Notes under the pieces: model-generated
What the model was told of the DNA's origin: nothing
The model's database searches: none
Seen by the model: only the letters and a program-made list of their open reading frames with translations
Shown: positions 11,501 through 18,454 of the stretch, one piece after another
Numbering within the stretch: position 1 is the stretch's first letter
How the letters are laid out: each line of letters begins with the position of its first letter
Program-made: the position numbers and the translations under genes
From: Rhynchopus sp. YZ270_cl-10
Lineage: Eukaryota > Euglenozoa > Diplonemea > Diplonemida > Diplonemidae
Assembly (NCBI GenBank): GCA_964035575.1
Contig: OZ037851.1
Span: 1-64,000 of the forward strand
Reading direction: 5' to 3'
DNA length: 64,000 bases

Positions 11501-14500
11501 ACTGATCGTTCGCACAGCGCGACATGCCCAAGTGGCCCAACAGTTCGTCGGGGATGTACGCCCCATCCGCCTGGTGGCGACGCATGTGCTGCAGCAAGCC
11601 CTTACGAGACAGGCCCCCGACCGCATCACTCGAAGACAAAATTCCCGCTCTGCATCCATCAAAGGGGCAGAACACCCGATCCGCATTGATGTGTCCCAGC
11701 TTGGTAGCCAGGGGGGCGGTGGTGGTGGTGTTGGTGGGGATGATGCCATCCAAATGCGCTGTGTCCAGCACTGCCTGCCGAGCCTCCTTCCTCATCTTCT
11801 CTGCCATCCCCTCCTTGGTCTTCCCCACCTCCGGGACAAGCTCCACTGCCTCAAAGTGAGAGTCACAGAGAGCGATGACGACCGTGGGAAGTTTCGCTTG
11901 GAAGCTCTCCGCGTACGACTTGGCGACTCTTTTGCTACCAGGGGTGATGCGCACGAGGGGGTTCTCTTCCGACGCCTGCACCACCACGATGTTGATGCGG
12001 GATGCTGTCGCGGTGAGCTGAAGCCCCAAGTGGTTGAGGTGGGCCTCGCCGGTCACACCATTGGCAAACTCCGTCATGGCCTCCTGCGACCCCAGCACCT
12101 GCACCAGGCGGTTCGACACCTCCACTGCTGTGTCATACAGCTGCTTGCGCATTGCCCTCACGTCCGGCTGCGTGTCGTGGTCCCAGAGGTGTAGTGCCAC
12201 ATAACCACAATCATTAGTAGACACGTTGGGGATGCGTTTAGCTCCAAACTTCGCCAGAGTCGCGTCCACAGACACCGCCTGCTCTGTATACGCAGGAGCG
12301 TTCACGTTTGCGCACCCACCGGTCAACGCAAACGGGGACAAGCTTACCGGGTGCTCCGGATCAGCAGGGGCAGGGCGCAGGTCCCAGGGCGTCACCGCTC
12401 GCCACAACAACGACAGCAAGACCAGTAGGGACACCGCCAGCATGCCAAATGCCATCCCGATCCTACGAGTCCACCTGCGTGCTGCCACACGGCGCACCTC
12501 CAAGAGAAGAACCCAGCCAAGTGGGCGCGCGACGCCGACCAGTGCCACAAAACCCGCCAAACAACCACCTGCGGACCATGCAACCCACACCCACTCGGCT
12601 GCACACACCGACAACTGACCCACCCCCATCACACTGGCTCTCACCAAGCTGGCAGCCACTCGGATCCCTCCGGTCCATCGGTGCACTCGCTCGCTCGCCC
12701 CTTCCAGCCACCGCCACCCCCTGCGTGCGCGGCACAGTCCCCGCAGCAGACCCACCCCCAGCACCTCCGCGTCCCGAAACAGCGCACAACCCAAAGCATG
12801 TGGCGCTGACCTCCCAAGCTCAGACCCCACAAAAACCAGAACCCAGATGGCCACACACTGCAAAGCACCTCTCAACGCATCGGCGACCCTGATCCTGCGG
12901 AAAACTGGGTGCGCTGCCGGGGAGGGCGGACGATTGCAGGGCGCCTTGCGCCGACGGAGCCTGCCCGCCTGTGACTTGGTCCAGTTCAAGGACCGGTGTC
13001 CTCGTCGCGTCCTCCTGGTCCTCCTGCCCACCAGCCACAAAATGAGATGACTGAGGGTAGGGGCGCGTCTGTCCTTCCACAGATCCAGGACCGCGAACGA
13101 CACAAACACTCCCCACTCAGGTGCCTCGGCTACCCAGCAGGGGTCAGGCTGACGCAAGGAGGTGAAGACCTCCCAGAGGTTGCACCACCAGTCGAACCAA
13201 AACTCTATCTGTACACACCCCTTTTGCCACACCCGCATCATCACACAGCCACTCTGTCCTTCTCGCCCCGCAAGGCTGACCCCGAACACCAGCATACCTC
13301 GCTCACCACCCCCTAGGTTGTTGTCGCTGATGTTGTTGCTGCGTCTGCTGTTGATGTTGGTGCTGCTGTTGGACCTGCTGTTGGAACTGCTGCTGCAGAA
13401 GTCTTTGGAACTGCAGTTGAAACTGCTGTTGTGCCTGCTGTTGGAACTGCTGCTGGAACTGCTTTTGGAGACGCTGTTGGAACCGCTGCTGCAGAAGTCT
13501 GTGGAACTGCTGTTGAAACTGCTGTTAAGCCTACTGTTGGAACTGCTGTTGGACCTGCCGTTAGAGCTGCTGCCGCAGAAGTCCTTGCTGATGAAACTGC
13601 TGTTGTGCCTGCTGTTGTGCCTGTTGCTGGAACTGCTTTTGGAAACGCTGTTGGAACTGCTGCTGCAGAAGCCATTGGAACTGCTGTTGAAACTGCTGTT
13701 GTTGAGCCTGCTGTTGGAACTGCTGATGGACCTGCCGTTGGAGCTGCTGCCGCAGAAGTCCTTGCTGATGAAACTGCTGTTGTGCCTGCTGTTGTGCCTG
13801 TTGCTGGAACTGCTTTTGGAAACGCTGTTGGAACTGCTGCTGCAGAAGCCATTGGAACTGCTGTTGAAACTGCTGTTGTTGTGCCTGCTGTTGGAACTGC
13901 TGCTGGACCTGCTGTTGGAACCGCTGCTGCAGAAGTCTGTGGAACTGCTGTTGAAACTGCTGTTAAGCCTACTGTTGGAACTGCTGTTGGACCTGCCGTT
14001 AGAGCTGCTGCCGCAGAAGTCCTTGCTGTTGAAACTGCTGTTGTTGAGCCTGCTGTTGGAACTGCTGATGGACCTGCCGTTGGAGCTGCTGCTGCAGAAG
14101 TCTTTGGAACTGCAGTTGAAACTGCTGTTGTGCCTGCTGTTGGAACTGCTGCTGGAACTGCTTTTGGAAACGCTCGTGGAACTGCTGCTGCAGAAGCCGT
14201 TGGAACTGCTGTTTAAACTGCTGTTGTGCCTGCTGTTGGAACTGCTGTTGGACCTGCTGTTGGAACCGCTGCTGCAGAAGCCTTTGGAACTGCTGGTGAA
14301 AAAGCTGTAGAGCCTGCTGTTGGAACTGCTGCTGTAAAGGCCTTTGGAACTGCTGCTGCTGCACACCAGGGGTGATACTGGGACCCCACCCAGGACTCCG
14401 AAGATTTCGTTTTTGCTGCTATCACAGTTGCAGCCACTGATGTGGTTGGGCATACATTGCCTCTTTTTGGGGATATCATGGGGGGAAGGGGGGTGTGGGT

Positions 14501-15425
14501 TGTTATGACAACAGTTCTTTGCTTTGTTGCCTCCACACACGTTTTTGTTGCTGCTATCAAAGCTGCAGCTGCTTGGGTTGTTGGGCTCAAGAGGCCTCTT
14601 TTTGGGGTAAAAAAGGGGGGGAAGGGGGCTCCTGCTACTGCTGTTGATGCAGCTTAAGTTGTTGCTCCTGTTGCTGCTGTTGCTGCTGCTGTTGTTGCTG
14701 CTGCTCTTGTTGCTGCTGTTGCTGCTGCTGCAGTTGCAGCTGGTGTAGCATATGTTGTTGCTGCTGTTGCTGCTGCTGCTGCTGTTGCTGCTTTTGTTGC
14801 TGCTGTTGCTGCTGCTGCTGTTGCTGCTGTTGCTGCTGTTGCTGCTGTTGCTGCTGTTGCTGCTGTTGCTGCTGTTGCTGCTGTTGCTGCTGTTGCTGCT
14901 GTTGCTGCTGCTGCAGTTGCAGCTGGTGTAGCATATGTTGTTGCTGCTGTTGCTGCTGCTGCTGCTGTTGCTGCTTTTGTTGCTGCTGTTGCTGCTGCTG
15001 CTGTTGCTGCTGTTGCTGCTGTTGCTGCTGTTGCTGCTGTTGCTGCTGTTGCTGCTGTTGCTGCTGTTGCTGCTGTTGCTGCTGTTGCTGCTGTTGCTGC
15101 TGTTGCTGCTGTTGCTGCTGTTGCTGCTGTTGCTGCTGTTGCTGCTGTTGCTGCTGTTGCTGCTGTTGCTGCTGTTGCTGCTGTTGCTGCTGTTGCTGCT
15201 GTTGCTGCTGTTGCTGCTGTTGCTGCTGTTGCTGCTGTTGCTGCTGTTGCTGCTCTTGTTGTTGCTGCTGGTGTAGCTCCTGCTGCTGCTGCTGATGCAG
15301 ACATGCAGCACCACCCACAACGCCCCCAAAAGGGCCTTCCTCCTCATTTTTAAAAAAGCAAAAACCAAAAAACGAAAACAAAGAAGGACAAAACACACTA
15401 CGCCTTGCGCTTCGCCGGCCTGCAC
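5580..15425 (-). CDS. LINE polyprotein: OTU - zinc fingers - RT - endonuclease - OTU - coiled coil
   Basis: One 3281-codon frame. The first ~900 residues come from tandem repeats (Ser/Asn-rich in this frame), so the true start may lie downstream. Approximate parts: hydrophobic, possibly membrane-spanning stretches around 900-1030; OTU-like domain 1 (STNDCGYVAL near 1070, DSHFEAVEL near 1190); a C2H2 finger (CPFDGC...HMRRH, ~1255) and a CX4C...CX2C pair; reverse transcriptase with RPIAVGDTLRR, KIDYRNAFN (~1680), RGAQQGDPLGP and WYLDDGS (~1766); a C/H knuckle (CSACQ...GDHTFGC...RH, ~2085) leading to the nuclease motif KRPGDVYLP...CLDITHVCP (~2155); OTU-like domain 2 (VAGDCAFEAL ~2410, GHYEPL ~2530); a Cys/His cluster (CEQCSKLF...CCHTCGG, ~2590); a Gln/Lys coiled coil (~2690-2830); and a basic Gly/Arg/Lys tail. 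It should copy its own RNA at a nicked target. The OTU domains may process the polyprotein or act on host ubiquitin. The RT and nuclease calls are firm; the OTU calls rest on Cys and His motifs and their spacing. Confidence 0.85.
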   Translation of the reverse strand: MQAGEAQGVVCFVLLCFRFLVFAFLKMRRKALLGALWVVLHVCISSSSRSYTSSNNKSSNSSNSSNSSNSSNSSNSSNSSNSSNSSNSSNSSNSSNSSNSSNSSNSSNSSNSSNSSNSSNSSNSSNSSNSSNSSNSSNSSNSSSSNSSNKSSNSSSSSNSSNNICYTSCNCSSSNSSNSSNSSNSSNSSNSSNSSNSSNSSNSSSSNSSNKSSNSSSSSNSSNNICYTSCNCSSSNSSNKSSSNNSSSNSSNRSNNLSCINSSSRSPLPPLFYPKKRPLEPNNPSSCSFDSSNKNVCGGNKAKNCCHNNPHPPSPHDIPKKRQCMPNHISGCNCDSSKNEIFGVLGGVPVSPLVCSSSSSKGLYSSSSNSRLYSFFTSSSKGFCSSGSNSRSNSSSNSRHNSSLNSSSNGFCSSSSTSVSKSSSSSSSNSRHNSSFNCSSKDFCSSSSNGRSISSSNSRLNNSSFNSKDFCGSSSNGRSNSSSNSRLNSSFNSSSTDFCSSGSNSRSSSSSNSRHNNSSFNSSSNGFCSSSSNSVSKSSSSNRHNSRHNSSFISKDFCGSSSNGRSISSSNSRLNNSSFNSSSNGFCSSSSNSVSKSSSSNRHNSRHNSSFISKDFCGSSSNGRSNSSSNSRLNSSFNSSSTDFCSSGSNSVSKSSSSSSSNSRHNSSFNCSSKDFCSSSSNSRSNSSTNINSRRSNNISDNNLGGGERGMLVFGVSLAGREGQSGCVMMRVWQKGCVQIEFWFDWWCNLWEVFTSLRQPDPCWVAEAPEWGVFVSFAVLDLWKDRRAPTLSHLILWLVGRRTRRTRRGHRSLNWTKSQAGRLRRRKAPCNRPPSPAAHPVFRRIRVADALRGALQCVAIWVLVFVGSELGRSAPHALGCALFRDAEVLGVGLLRGLCRARRGWRWLEGASERVHRWTGGIRVAASLVRASVMGVGQLSVCAAEWVWVAWSAGGCLAGFVALVGVARPLGWVLLLEVRRVAARRWTRRIGMAFGMLAVSLLVLLSLLWRAVTPWDLRPAPADPEHPVSLSPFALTGGCANVNAPAYTEQAVSVDATLAKFGAKRIPNVSTNDCGYVALHLWDHDTQPDVRAMRKQLYDTAVEVSNRLVQVLGSQEAMTEFANGVTGEAHLNHLGLQLTATASRINIVVVQASEENPLVRITPGSKRVAKSYAESFQAKLPTVVIALCDSHFEAVELVPEVGKTKEGMAEKMRKEARQAVLDTAHLDGIIPTNTTTTAPLATKLGHINADRVFCPFDGCRAGILSSSDAVGGLSRKGLLQHMRRHQADGAYIPDELLGHLGMSRCANDQCDMLLPQSKEVCNTCTVHFGEEGFTAPSPSSRGMLTDQDDLPSFEVMGTTRIQLKGGCPDKHLQLYSELFLRVLMDILEYQDEVAWKRLALFFTVLHRTRTERGGKDQERRLTSTWGKDLEAWKAGQYVALWEQTVEERKPRPSGWSDEDTDEGRRKRTIAKARAGLPSQAMSCATSDGLAPQTPATLEKLQTKHPAAADSKALEQADWPQPQEVPPVTVVEVMKALRSMPKSSAAGPSNVTGAHLRTLCLQRRAKGTLAALAAVLTSLARGNAPVEVAEFFAGANLVALRKPAKGSGLEEDVRPIAVGDTLRRLVGKILSARVRVPARTLLLRGNQVGVATARGAAVATDVISQYAVRNRGKGKVILKIDYRNAFNCVDRLSMLRAVDANLPELAPWVRWCYLEPSSLFYGGDTIRSQRGAQQGDPLGPLLFSLTIHQMALELKGHPGLDGTLWYLDDGSLRGSPKAVFEAYQVLCTRSSELGLEVNANKCELISTGGVSKEDLEAVGFTLNEGGQDAMGEGGFRLLDVDGFDFLGIPIGSAAFCEEYMAQKVDDSRRNLEALVDLGDSQAAFYVLRYCEGYCRMVFYMRGIPQCAEYLTAFDDLIDRCLAALLHDPDGALPELARAQAALPVALGGLGIRRTVDHRTAASLASQSGNLQLSQALDPAFTWDEERWNSAAEEYNSRVPVAFHVDRAQPKKILEQQSLSSAVIDAQADKLMQQLCMRDRARMKSLLLPLSGTYLTATPSARNQMSSADFAVVTRFRLGVAIHAEGTTCSACQGGQKRVVMDSFGDHTFGCPYSKHRVARHNALRDSVYRAAQGAGLDPALEETVRVELESKKRPGDVYLPVGVAENGPRCLDITHVCPTLPSYRTGASKFVGWSAKNQGQVKREKHERDLNKINTKFSPIVFEAFGGAGDEANLLIAQLGGLTTGQTSHLTGSAELRIRESIAVAYQKKVASSFLERGAMCVGIATLKREPCVEVDVAPSAEDMDRFGRRSAGAVEPLCDDANPDDDMSRPADRTEEQQGKRKRDVKPDHVEPPRKRTGRFDSATVIPEGPGLDVVREWEFLRECPAAQRPRATEQAAKLGASKVTWSFVAGDCAFEALLFATGRTDLTVEGLRQAAVKKVQGRADLSSAAVPNFGVWQRLMTSGDRGDERTWADAIAVAGAGEALEVSVVILNEFARPSLMVPRKRPKAVVLLLHSGDQDAADGSGSIPGHYEPLTMDPALQQHILSFEATGGKGECQSERPMAFVGAREAEASNTFLQCEQCSKLFDASDAHFCCHTCGGLACLHCAQGSKHCPLSQIGRAEYFSALSFLHSNVPAQAASAEGSGDPPPKRAPSPAVPAPEGEDVEEVDMPMAGEEGQQAEQKQQKHEKQRKQQKQQQQKADQVKKEALQRASDAWQQALEVRREHRRSWGPDLAALRGTFGDRQQELSRFLEEQNVRLDQAKAADRHRVEELTARHKRELAEDAKKMHAQYLEDCDRHPEAGESLRAEYDRQRCERHYAIAAKHESEQKATTLLLTAVNLSRQLEAERMVAYGRCFGVVCEGRLFLPCHAVRRAVGDDPEGLEPDCVGDWMALFGPQGASPCPGEFLYCWATQQPWSGNGEGDGDCPESVVARQAVRKIAGEAGYCDTWGKTSAVIVVREGRVSWGTPSRDQLEEEVGRQAEAADTEVRVKVEEMDDDEQEQEEDLDTAMEGADRSHSLSVEGIPDQKKQARVRELLRAQSEAWMWTEEERTERGGLFPCLTMGSPVPSSVTKWISLFHYRQGEKQDGRPLLSLPLSTATFTQWYEVMKVVGLHEWSVQEKCKAKSTLHALTDNRSSRGQAFAAESTRRENEARAAREGIGRQPQASSSSSSSSSTSAGRGTTTSIAQPAVSTSSSSSSAGRGNATSSAQPAPSPAPKGPQRHAAQGRSNTSNVFTDAVAQATQHVLSPQEVQRGRNGRGGGQKGRQSGGRKGKKGNKKN
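13314..14360. repeat. CTG-rich higher-order repeat inside the LINE
   Basis: Imperfect CTGCTGTTGGAACTG-type repeats arranged in longer units. The block beginning TTGCTGGAACTGCTTTTGG near 13620 recurs near 13800, giving a period of about 180 bp, with related blocks at about 13440 and 14150. All copies keep the long minus frame open and give Ser/Asn-rich peptide in it. Point differences between units show the array is older than the uniform 9-bp array next to it. Confidence 0.85.
14654..15276. repeat. 9-bp CTGCTGTTG array near the LINE 5' end
   Basis: A CTG/TTG trinucleotide mixture organised mostly as a perfect 9-base unit. An internal block of about 180 bp, including CAGCTGGTGTAGCATATG, is present twice (near 14735 and 14920). 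On the minus strand the three frames read poly-Gln, poly-(Ala-Ala-Thr) and poly-(Ser-Ser-Asn), all open for over 600 bases. The frame joined to the enzyme domains is the Ser/Ser/Asn one. Confidence 0.92.
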
Positions 15426-15534
15426 TCCTCAACCGTTGCCCAGGGACCGCCCCGTGGAGGCGTACAAGGCTCACAATAAAACAAAGGAAAGGGGGAGGGA
15501 GGGAGGGTAAAAAGAAAGGACAAGTGTGTTGTAA

Positions 15535-15650
15535 TGTGTAAAAAAATGGTCCCCTGTAAAAAAATGGTCCCCTGTAAAAAAATGGTCCCCTGTAAAAAAA
15601 TGGTCCCCTGTAAAAAAATGGTCCCCTGTAAAAAAATGGTCCCCTGTAAA
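15535..15650. repeat. 18-bp tandem repeats at the LINE 5' end
   Basis: About 6.5 copies of TGTAAAAAAATGGTCCCC sit immediately inside the right target duplication, so they form the 5' terminus of the element on the minus strand. The CCCCTGT core resembles the CCCCTGTGCACC motif of the target DNA. The array may be part of the element's leader or promoter, or may have been made when the 5' junction was sealed. Confidence 0.85.
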
Positions 15651-15655
15651 CCGCC

Positions 15656-15701
15656 CCCTGTGCACCTTAGATACCATCTCTATAAACACACTCTATAAAT
15701 A
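15656..15701. repeat. Right target-site duplication of the LINE
   Basis: Exact 46-bp copy of 4481-4526, at the 5' end of the minus-strand element. The bases beyond it (AACTAAAAAACTAAGG) are unique flank. Confidence 0.85.
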
Positions 15702-15854
15702 AACTAAAAAACTAAGGTTTTTTAGGACTTACCTGCATGTGAGATGAAGAGGGAAATAGGCAGAGGAGAAGGAGGGGCTTTTGCACTTCAGGGGTTCTTG
15801 ATGGTCAGGGCTGGGTTTCTTCTAGGTGGAGATTCCCATGGGTAGACCGAAAAG
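15702..15854. other. Short unique flank
   Basis: Unique DNA between the LINE and the next array. It contains CTTACCTG, which on the minus strand is a consensus 5' splice site, but no exon can be recognised beside it. Confidence 0.4.
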
Positions 15855-16536
15855 AGCTAAGGAGCTAAGGAGCTAAGGAGCTAAGGAGCTAAGGAGCTAA
15901 GGAGCTAAGGAGCTAAGGAGCTAAGGAGCTAAGGAGCTAAGGAGCTAAGGAGCTAAGGAGCTAAGGAGCTAAGGAGCTAAGGAGCTAAGGAGCTAAGGAG
16001 CTAAGGAGCTAAGGAGCTAAGGAGCTAAGGAGCTAAGGAGCTAAGGAGCTAAGGAGCTAAGGAGCTAAGGAGCTAAGGAGCTAAGGAGCTAAGGAGCTAA
16101 GGAGCTAAGGAGCTAAGGAGCTAAGGAGCTAAGGAGCTAAGGAGCTAAGGAGCTAAGGAGCTAAGGAGCTAAGGAGCTAAGGAGCTAAGGAGCTAAGGAG
16201 CTAAGGAGCTAAGGAGCTAAGGAGCTAAGGAGCTAAGGAGCTAAGGAGCTAAGGAGCTAAGGAGCTAAGGAGCTAAGGAGCTAAGGAGCTAAGGAGCTAA
16301 GGAGCTAAGGAGCTAAGGAGCTAAGGAGCTAAGGAGCTAAGGAGCTAAGGAGCTAAGGAGCTAAGGAGCTAAGGAGCTAAGGAGCTAAGGAGCTAAGGAG
16401 CTAAGGAGCTAAGGAGCTAAGGAGCTAAGGAGCTAAGGAGCTAAGGAGCTAAGGAGCTAAGGAGCTAAGGAGCTAAGGAGCTAAGGAGCTAAGGAGCTAA
16501 GGAGCTAAGGAGCTAAGGAGCTAAGGAGCTAAGGAA
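15855..16536. repeat. 8-bp tandem array (GAGCTAAG)n, about 85 copies
   Basis: A perfect array of an 8-base unit unrelated to the 8-bp satellite at the left edge. The unit contains AGCT and, unlike the left satellite, carries a stop (CTAA) in each frame, so it has no open frame. No variant copies are seen, which indicates recent expansion or homogenisation. Confidence 0.96.
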
Positions 16537-17404
16537 AACTGAATAGATGGATGCGATTAAAAAACAACAAACAACGAATATATAAAGAAGGGGAGGTATT
16601 TCATTTTTATTTTTGTTCCTGTGGCATGACAATACTCCCACCCGCCAAAGTGAGCGCCTTCTTCAAGGTGTAGTCTTTCGTGTAACCTACTTCCTACTTT
16701 CCCTTTCCAACAACTTGTACTTATGTTTTCTTTCCCCCTTTCCTCGCAGCATGGAAAACTTCGGGCGCTCGAGGTGCACTCACCGATTCTCGAGTGAAAT
16801 AATGACCCATTATTTGTTGTTACTGTAATCAGTAATACATAGCTATTAATTACTTTTTTTCGTTCGTAAAAAGAATGGGAACCTCGCAAAATATTACAAT
16901 AGTAGCCAGTTCCTGTAAATAACAGACATTAGCAGACTATGACACACTGCAATCATTCCTGTCACTTAATATAATACCGTAATCGTAAGATTTCTGGGGC
17001 GTAAAAATGTCCCAAGTTTCAGATTTTCCCCAATTGTCCCAGTTTTGTTACGTCCCAGAATTGTTCAGGCGGTTTTCCGGGTACTTGTCAATTTTTGGGG
17101 GTGTGGGTGGTGGGGTGCGGCTGGTTGGCGGAGGGATCATAACCGGCCCAAGTATGTATATTTTTTTGTTTGTTGGACATGTTTGGGTTTGCACCGTTTT
17201 GATTTTTTGCCTTCTAAGGTGCGCCTCCGTACTAACTAGACTCTCGAAAATTTTTTTGGTCACACCCCTAAAAGTGCCCAATTTTGCAATTCCAGCAAGA
17301 ATTGAGCAGTTTTGAGCCTTTCTAGGGGTCTAAAACGCGTTTTTGAGGTTTTTTTCCACCCAAAAAACTTCCCAGAGGGATTTTAACGTCAAAACCACAA
17401 GATC
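16537..17404. other. Gene-free spacer
   Basis: No gene is supported. A pyrimidine tract ending CTTTCCTCGCAG at about 16749 resembles a plus-strand 3' splice site and is followed by a 25-codon frame starting at 16751, too short to call. Confidence 0.5.
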
Positions 17405-17638
17405 ATGCCAAGGACTACCAAGAAGCAGGCCACAGATATCTATGAGGATGCTCAGAAGAAGGCGCCCACAAAAGAAACCCATGACATCGCTTTGCAAGGA
17501 TTTCTGAAATTGTCGAAGATCAAGTCCCGCAAGCCACGTGAGAAGATTACACCGCTACTTCGATCACTTGCACAAAGAACGGAAATTGAAGTCAACACCA
17601 TCTGGAGTTACTTCAGCCGTCTCAACAAAAAACACTAA
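17405..17638 (+). CDS. Small lysine-rich hypothetical protein
   Basis: A 77-codon plus-strand frame, the only plausible coding frame on that strand. The product is basic and hydrophilic with helical character (starts MPRTTKKQATDIYEDAQKK, ends FSRLNKKH). It is not the shadow of a minus-strand gene and its composition is unlike the surrounding AT-rich DNA. I do not recognise the family. Lying among repeats and against the direction of every other gene, it may be a remnant of a mobile element's accessory or DNA-binding protein. Confidence 0.4.
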   Translation: MPRTTKKQATDIYEDAQKKAPTKETHDIALQGFLKLSKIKSRKPREKITPLLRSLAQRTEIEVNTIWSYFSRLNKKH

Positions 17639-17800
17639 CAAAAGTATTCAGACATACAAAAAGACCCTCCTCTCCTAGTTTTCGGCTTCATTTCTTTTTG
17701 TACGGCACCCCAAGCACCCACCAACAGATGTGCACACGCGGTGGGTCAAAACCCCTAAAATTTTTGCTTTCGGCACTATTTGGAGGCAATAAAATTACAA

Positions 17801-17946
17801 ACTCCTGGGAGAAATTGAAGATTTTTCCCCTTGGGGGGTGCCAACTCCCTCGGATTCGTATTTCCCTCGCCTTCGGCTCGGGAAATACACATCCTTGGGA
17901 GTTGCACCCCCCTCGGGGAAAAAAAGCTTCAATTTCTCCCTGGAGT
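17801..17946. repeat. Long imperfect hairpin, about 69-base arms
   Basis: The left arm (about 17801-17869) and right arm (about 17878-17946) are inverted copies with scattered mismatches, for example GGGAGAAATTGAAG against CTTCAATTTCTCCC, separated by a loop of only about 8 bases (CCTTCGGC). As DNA it would form a cruciform; as RNA, a long stem. It may be a foldback transposable element. Confidence 0.85.
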
Positions 17947-18058
17947 ATATAACTAATACTTGGGTAAAATTAGGTAAAATTGACCCCAGGTGGTCCAGAT
18001 GGGCTGTGTTGGGTCCGGTTCGGTTCACACCATCCGGAGTACCAGTAATACATTTTTT

Positions 18059-18377
18059 TATTACCGTGGAAATATAGTTGTAGGTGGACTCGTCAAGAAA
18101 GTGTGACATATAGATGCAAATAATAGGTTTATCAACACAACACAACATCACAATGCCTGGCACTCAGGATTTAAAGTGAAAATTCAGAAATAATTTATTA
18201 AAGTACTTTTTGTCCCCTTTCTCACAAACTCCATACAAAACAGGTACACAAATCGGGGAAATAAACAAGGTATTTAAAGACTTTATGTCCCTTCTACAGA
18301 TTAAAGTCCAGATTATGTCGCACTTTTTCTTCACGAGTCCACCTAAGTCCACCTACAACTTTATTTCCCAGGTAATA
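18059..18377. mobile_element. Small TIR element (MITE-like)
   Basis: About 320 bp bounded by inverted ends. The left end TTACCGTGGAAATATAGTTG runs on into TAGGTGGACTCGTCAAGAAA. The right end contains the inverse of these with about 85% match, plus one extra copy of the TAGGTGGAC piece. It has no coding capacity. Target bases at the ends look like TA, which would suit a Tc1/mariner-like or PIF-like non-autonomous element, but the exact boundary is uncertain. Confidence 0.65.
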
Positions 18378-18381
18378 AAAT

Positions 18382-18454
18382 AAAAGTGAAGTTATTAATG
18401 AAGGCACCTCCGACTGACCCACGTACGATGCCAGCCATCCGGATGAAAGCACAA
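18382..18454. repeat. Dispersed ~70-bp repeat, copy 1
   Basis: The sequence beginning AAAAGTGAAGTTATTAATG and containing GACCCACGTACGATGCCAGC recurs at 25977-26049 and, shortened, at 38290-38339. Copies 2 and 3 lie in the duplicated DNA 3' of the two ABC genes, whereas this copy lies outside the duplication, so it is a family in its own right. Confidence 0.8.

Larger units (their letters stand above)
4527..15655 (-). mobile_element. Full-length non-LTR retrotransposon (LINE) with restriction-like endonuclease
   Basis: An 11.1 kb element on the minus strand, bounded by a 46-bp direct duplication. It ends in 61 uninterrupted A residues (T at 4527-4587 on the plus strand). From 5' to 3' it holds a leader with 18-bp repeats, a single 3281-codon open frame (15425 to 5580) and about 1 kb of 3' untranslated sequence (4588-5579). 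There are no long terminal repeats. The reverse transcriptase followed by a PD-(D/E)XK-type nuclease and no apurinic endonuclease places it with the early-branching LINEs (the R2/CRE/NeSL group in the broad sense). The open frame, exact duplication and long A tail suggest a recent insertion. I cannot assign a named clade. Confidence 0.88.

Noticed and set aside
14635-15474. Poly-glutamine gene
   Set aside because: An alternative frame of the CTG-type array inside the LINE; the frame joined to the enzyme domains is a different one.
4527-15655. LTR retrotransposon or virus-like origin for the RT-bearing element
   Set aside because: No terminal repeats, no capsid, integrase or envelope motif; an A tail, target duplication and restriction-like endonuclease mark it as a LINE.
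15720-15745. U1 snRNA-like ACTTACCTG
   Set aside because: Only the 9 bases match; this is simply the complement of a 5' splice site on the minus strand, with no U1 body around it.
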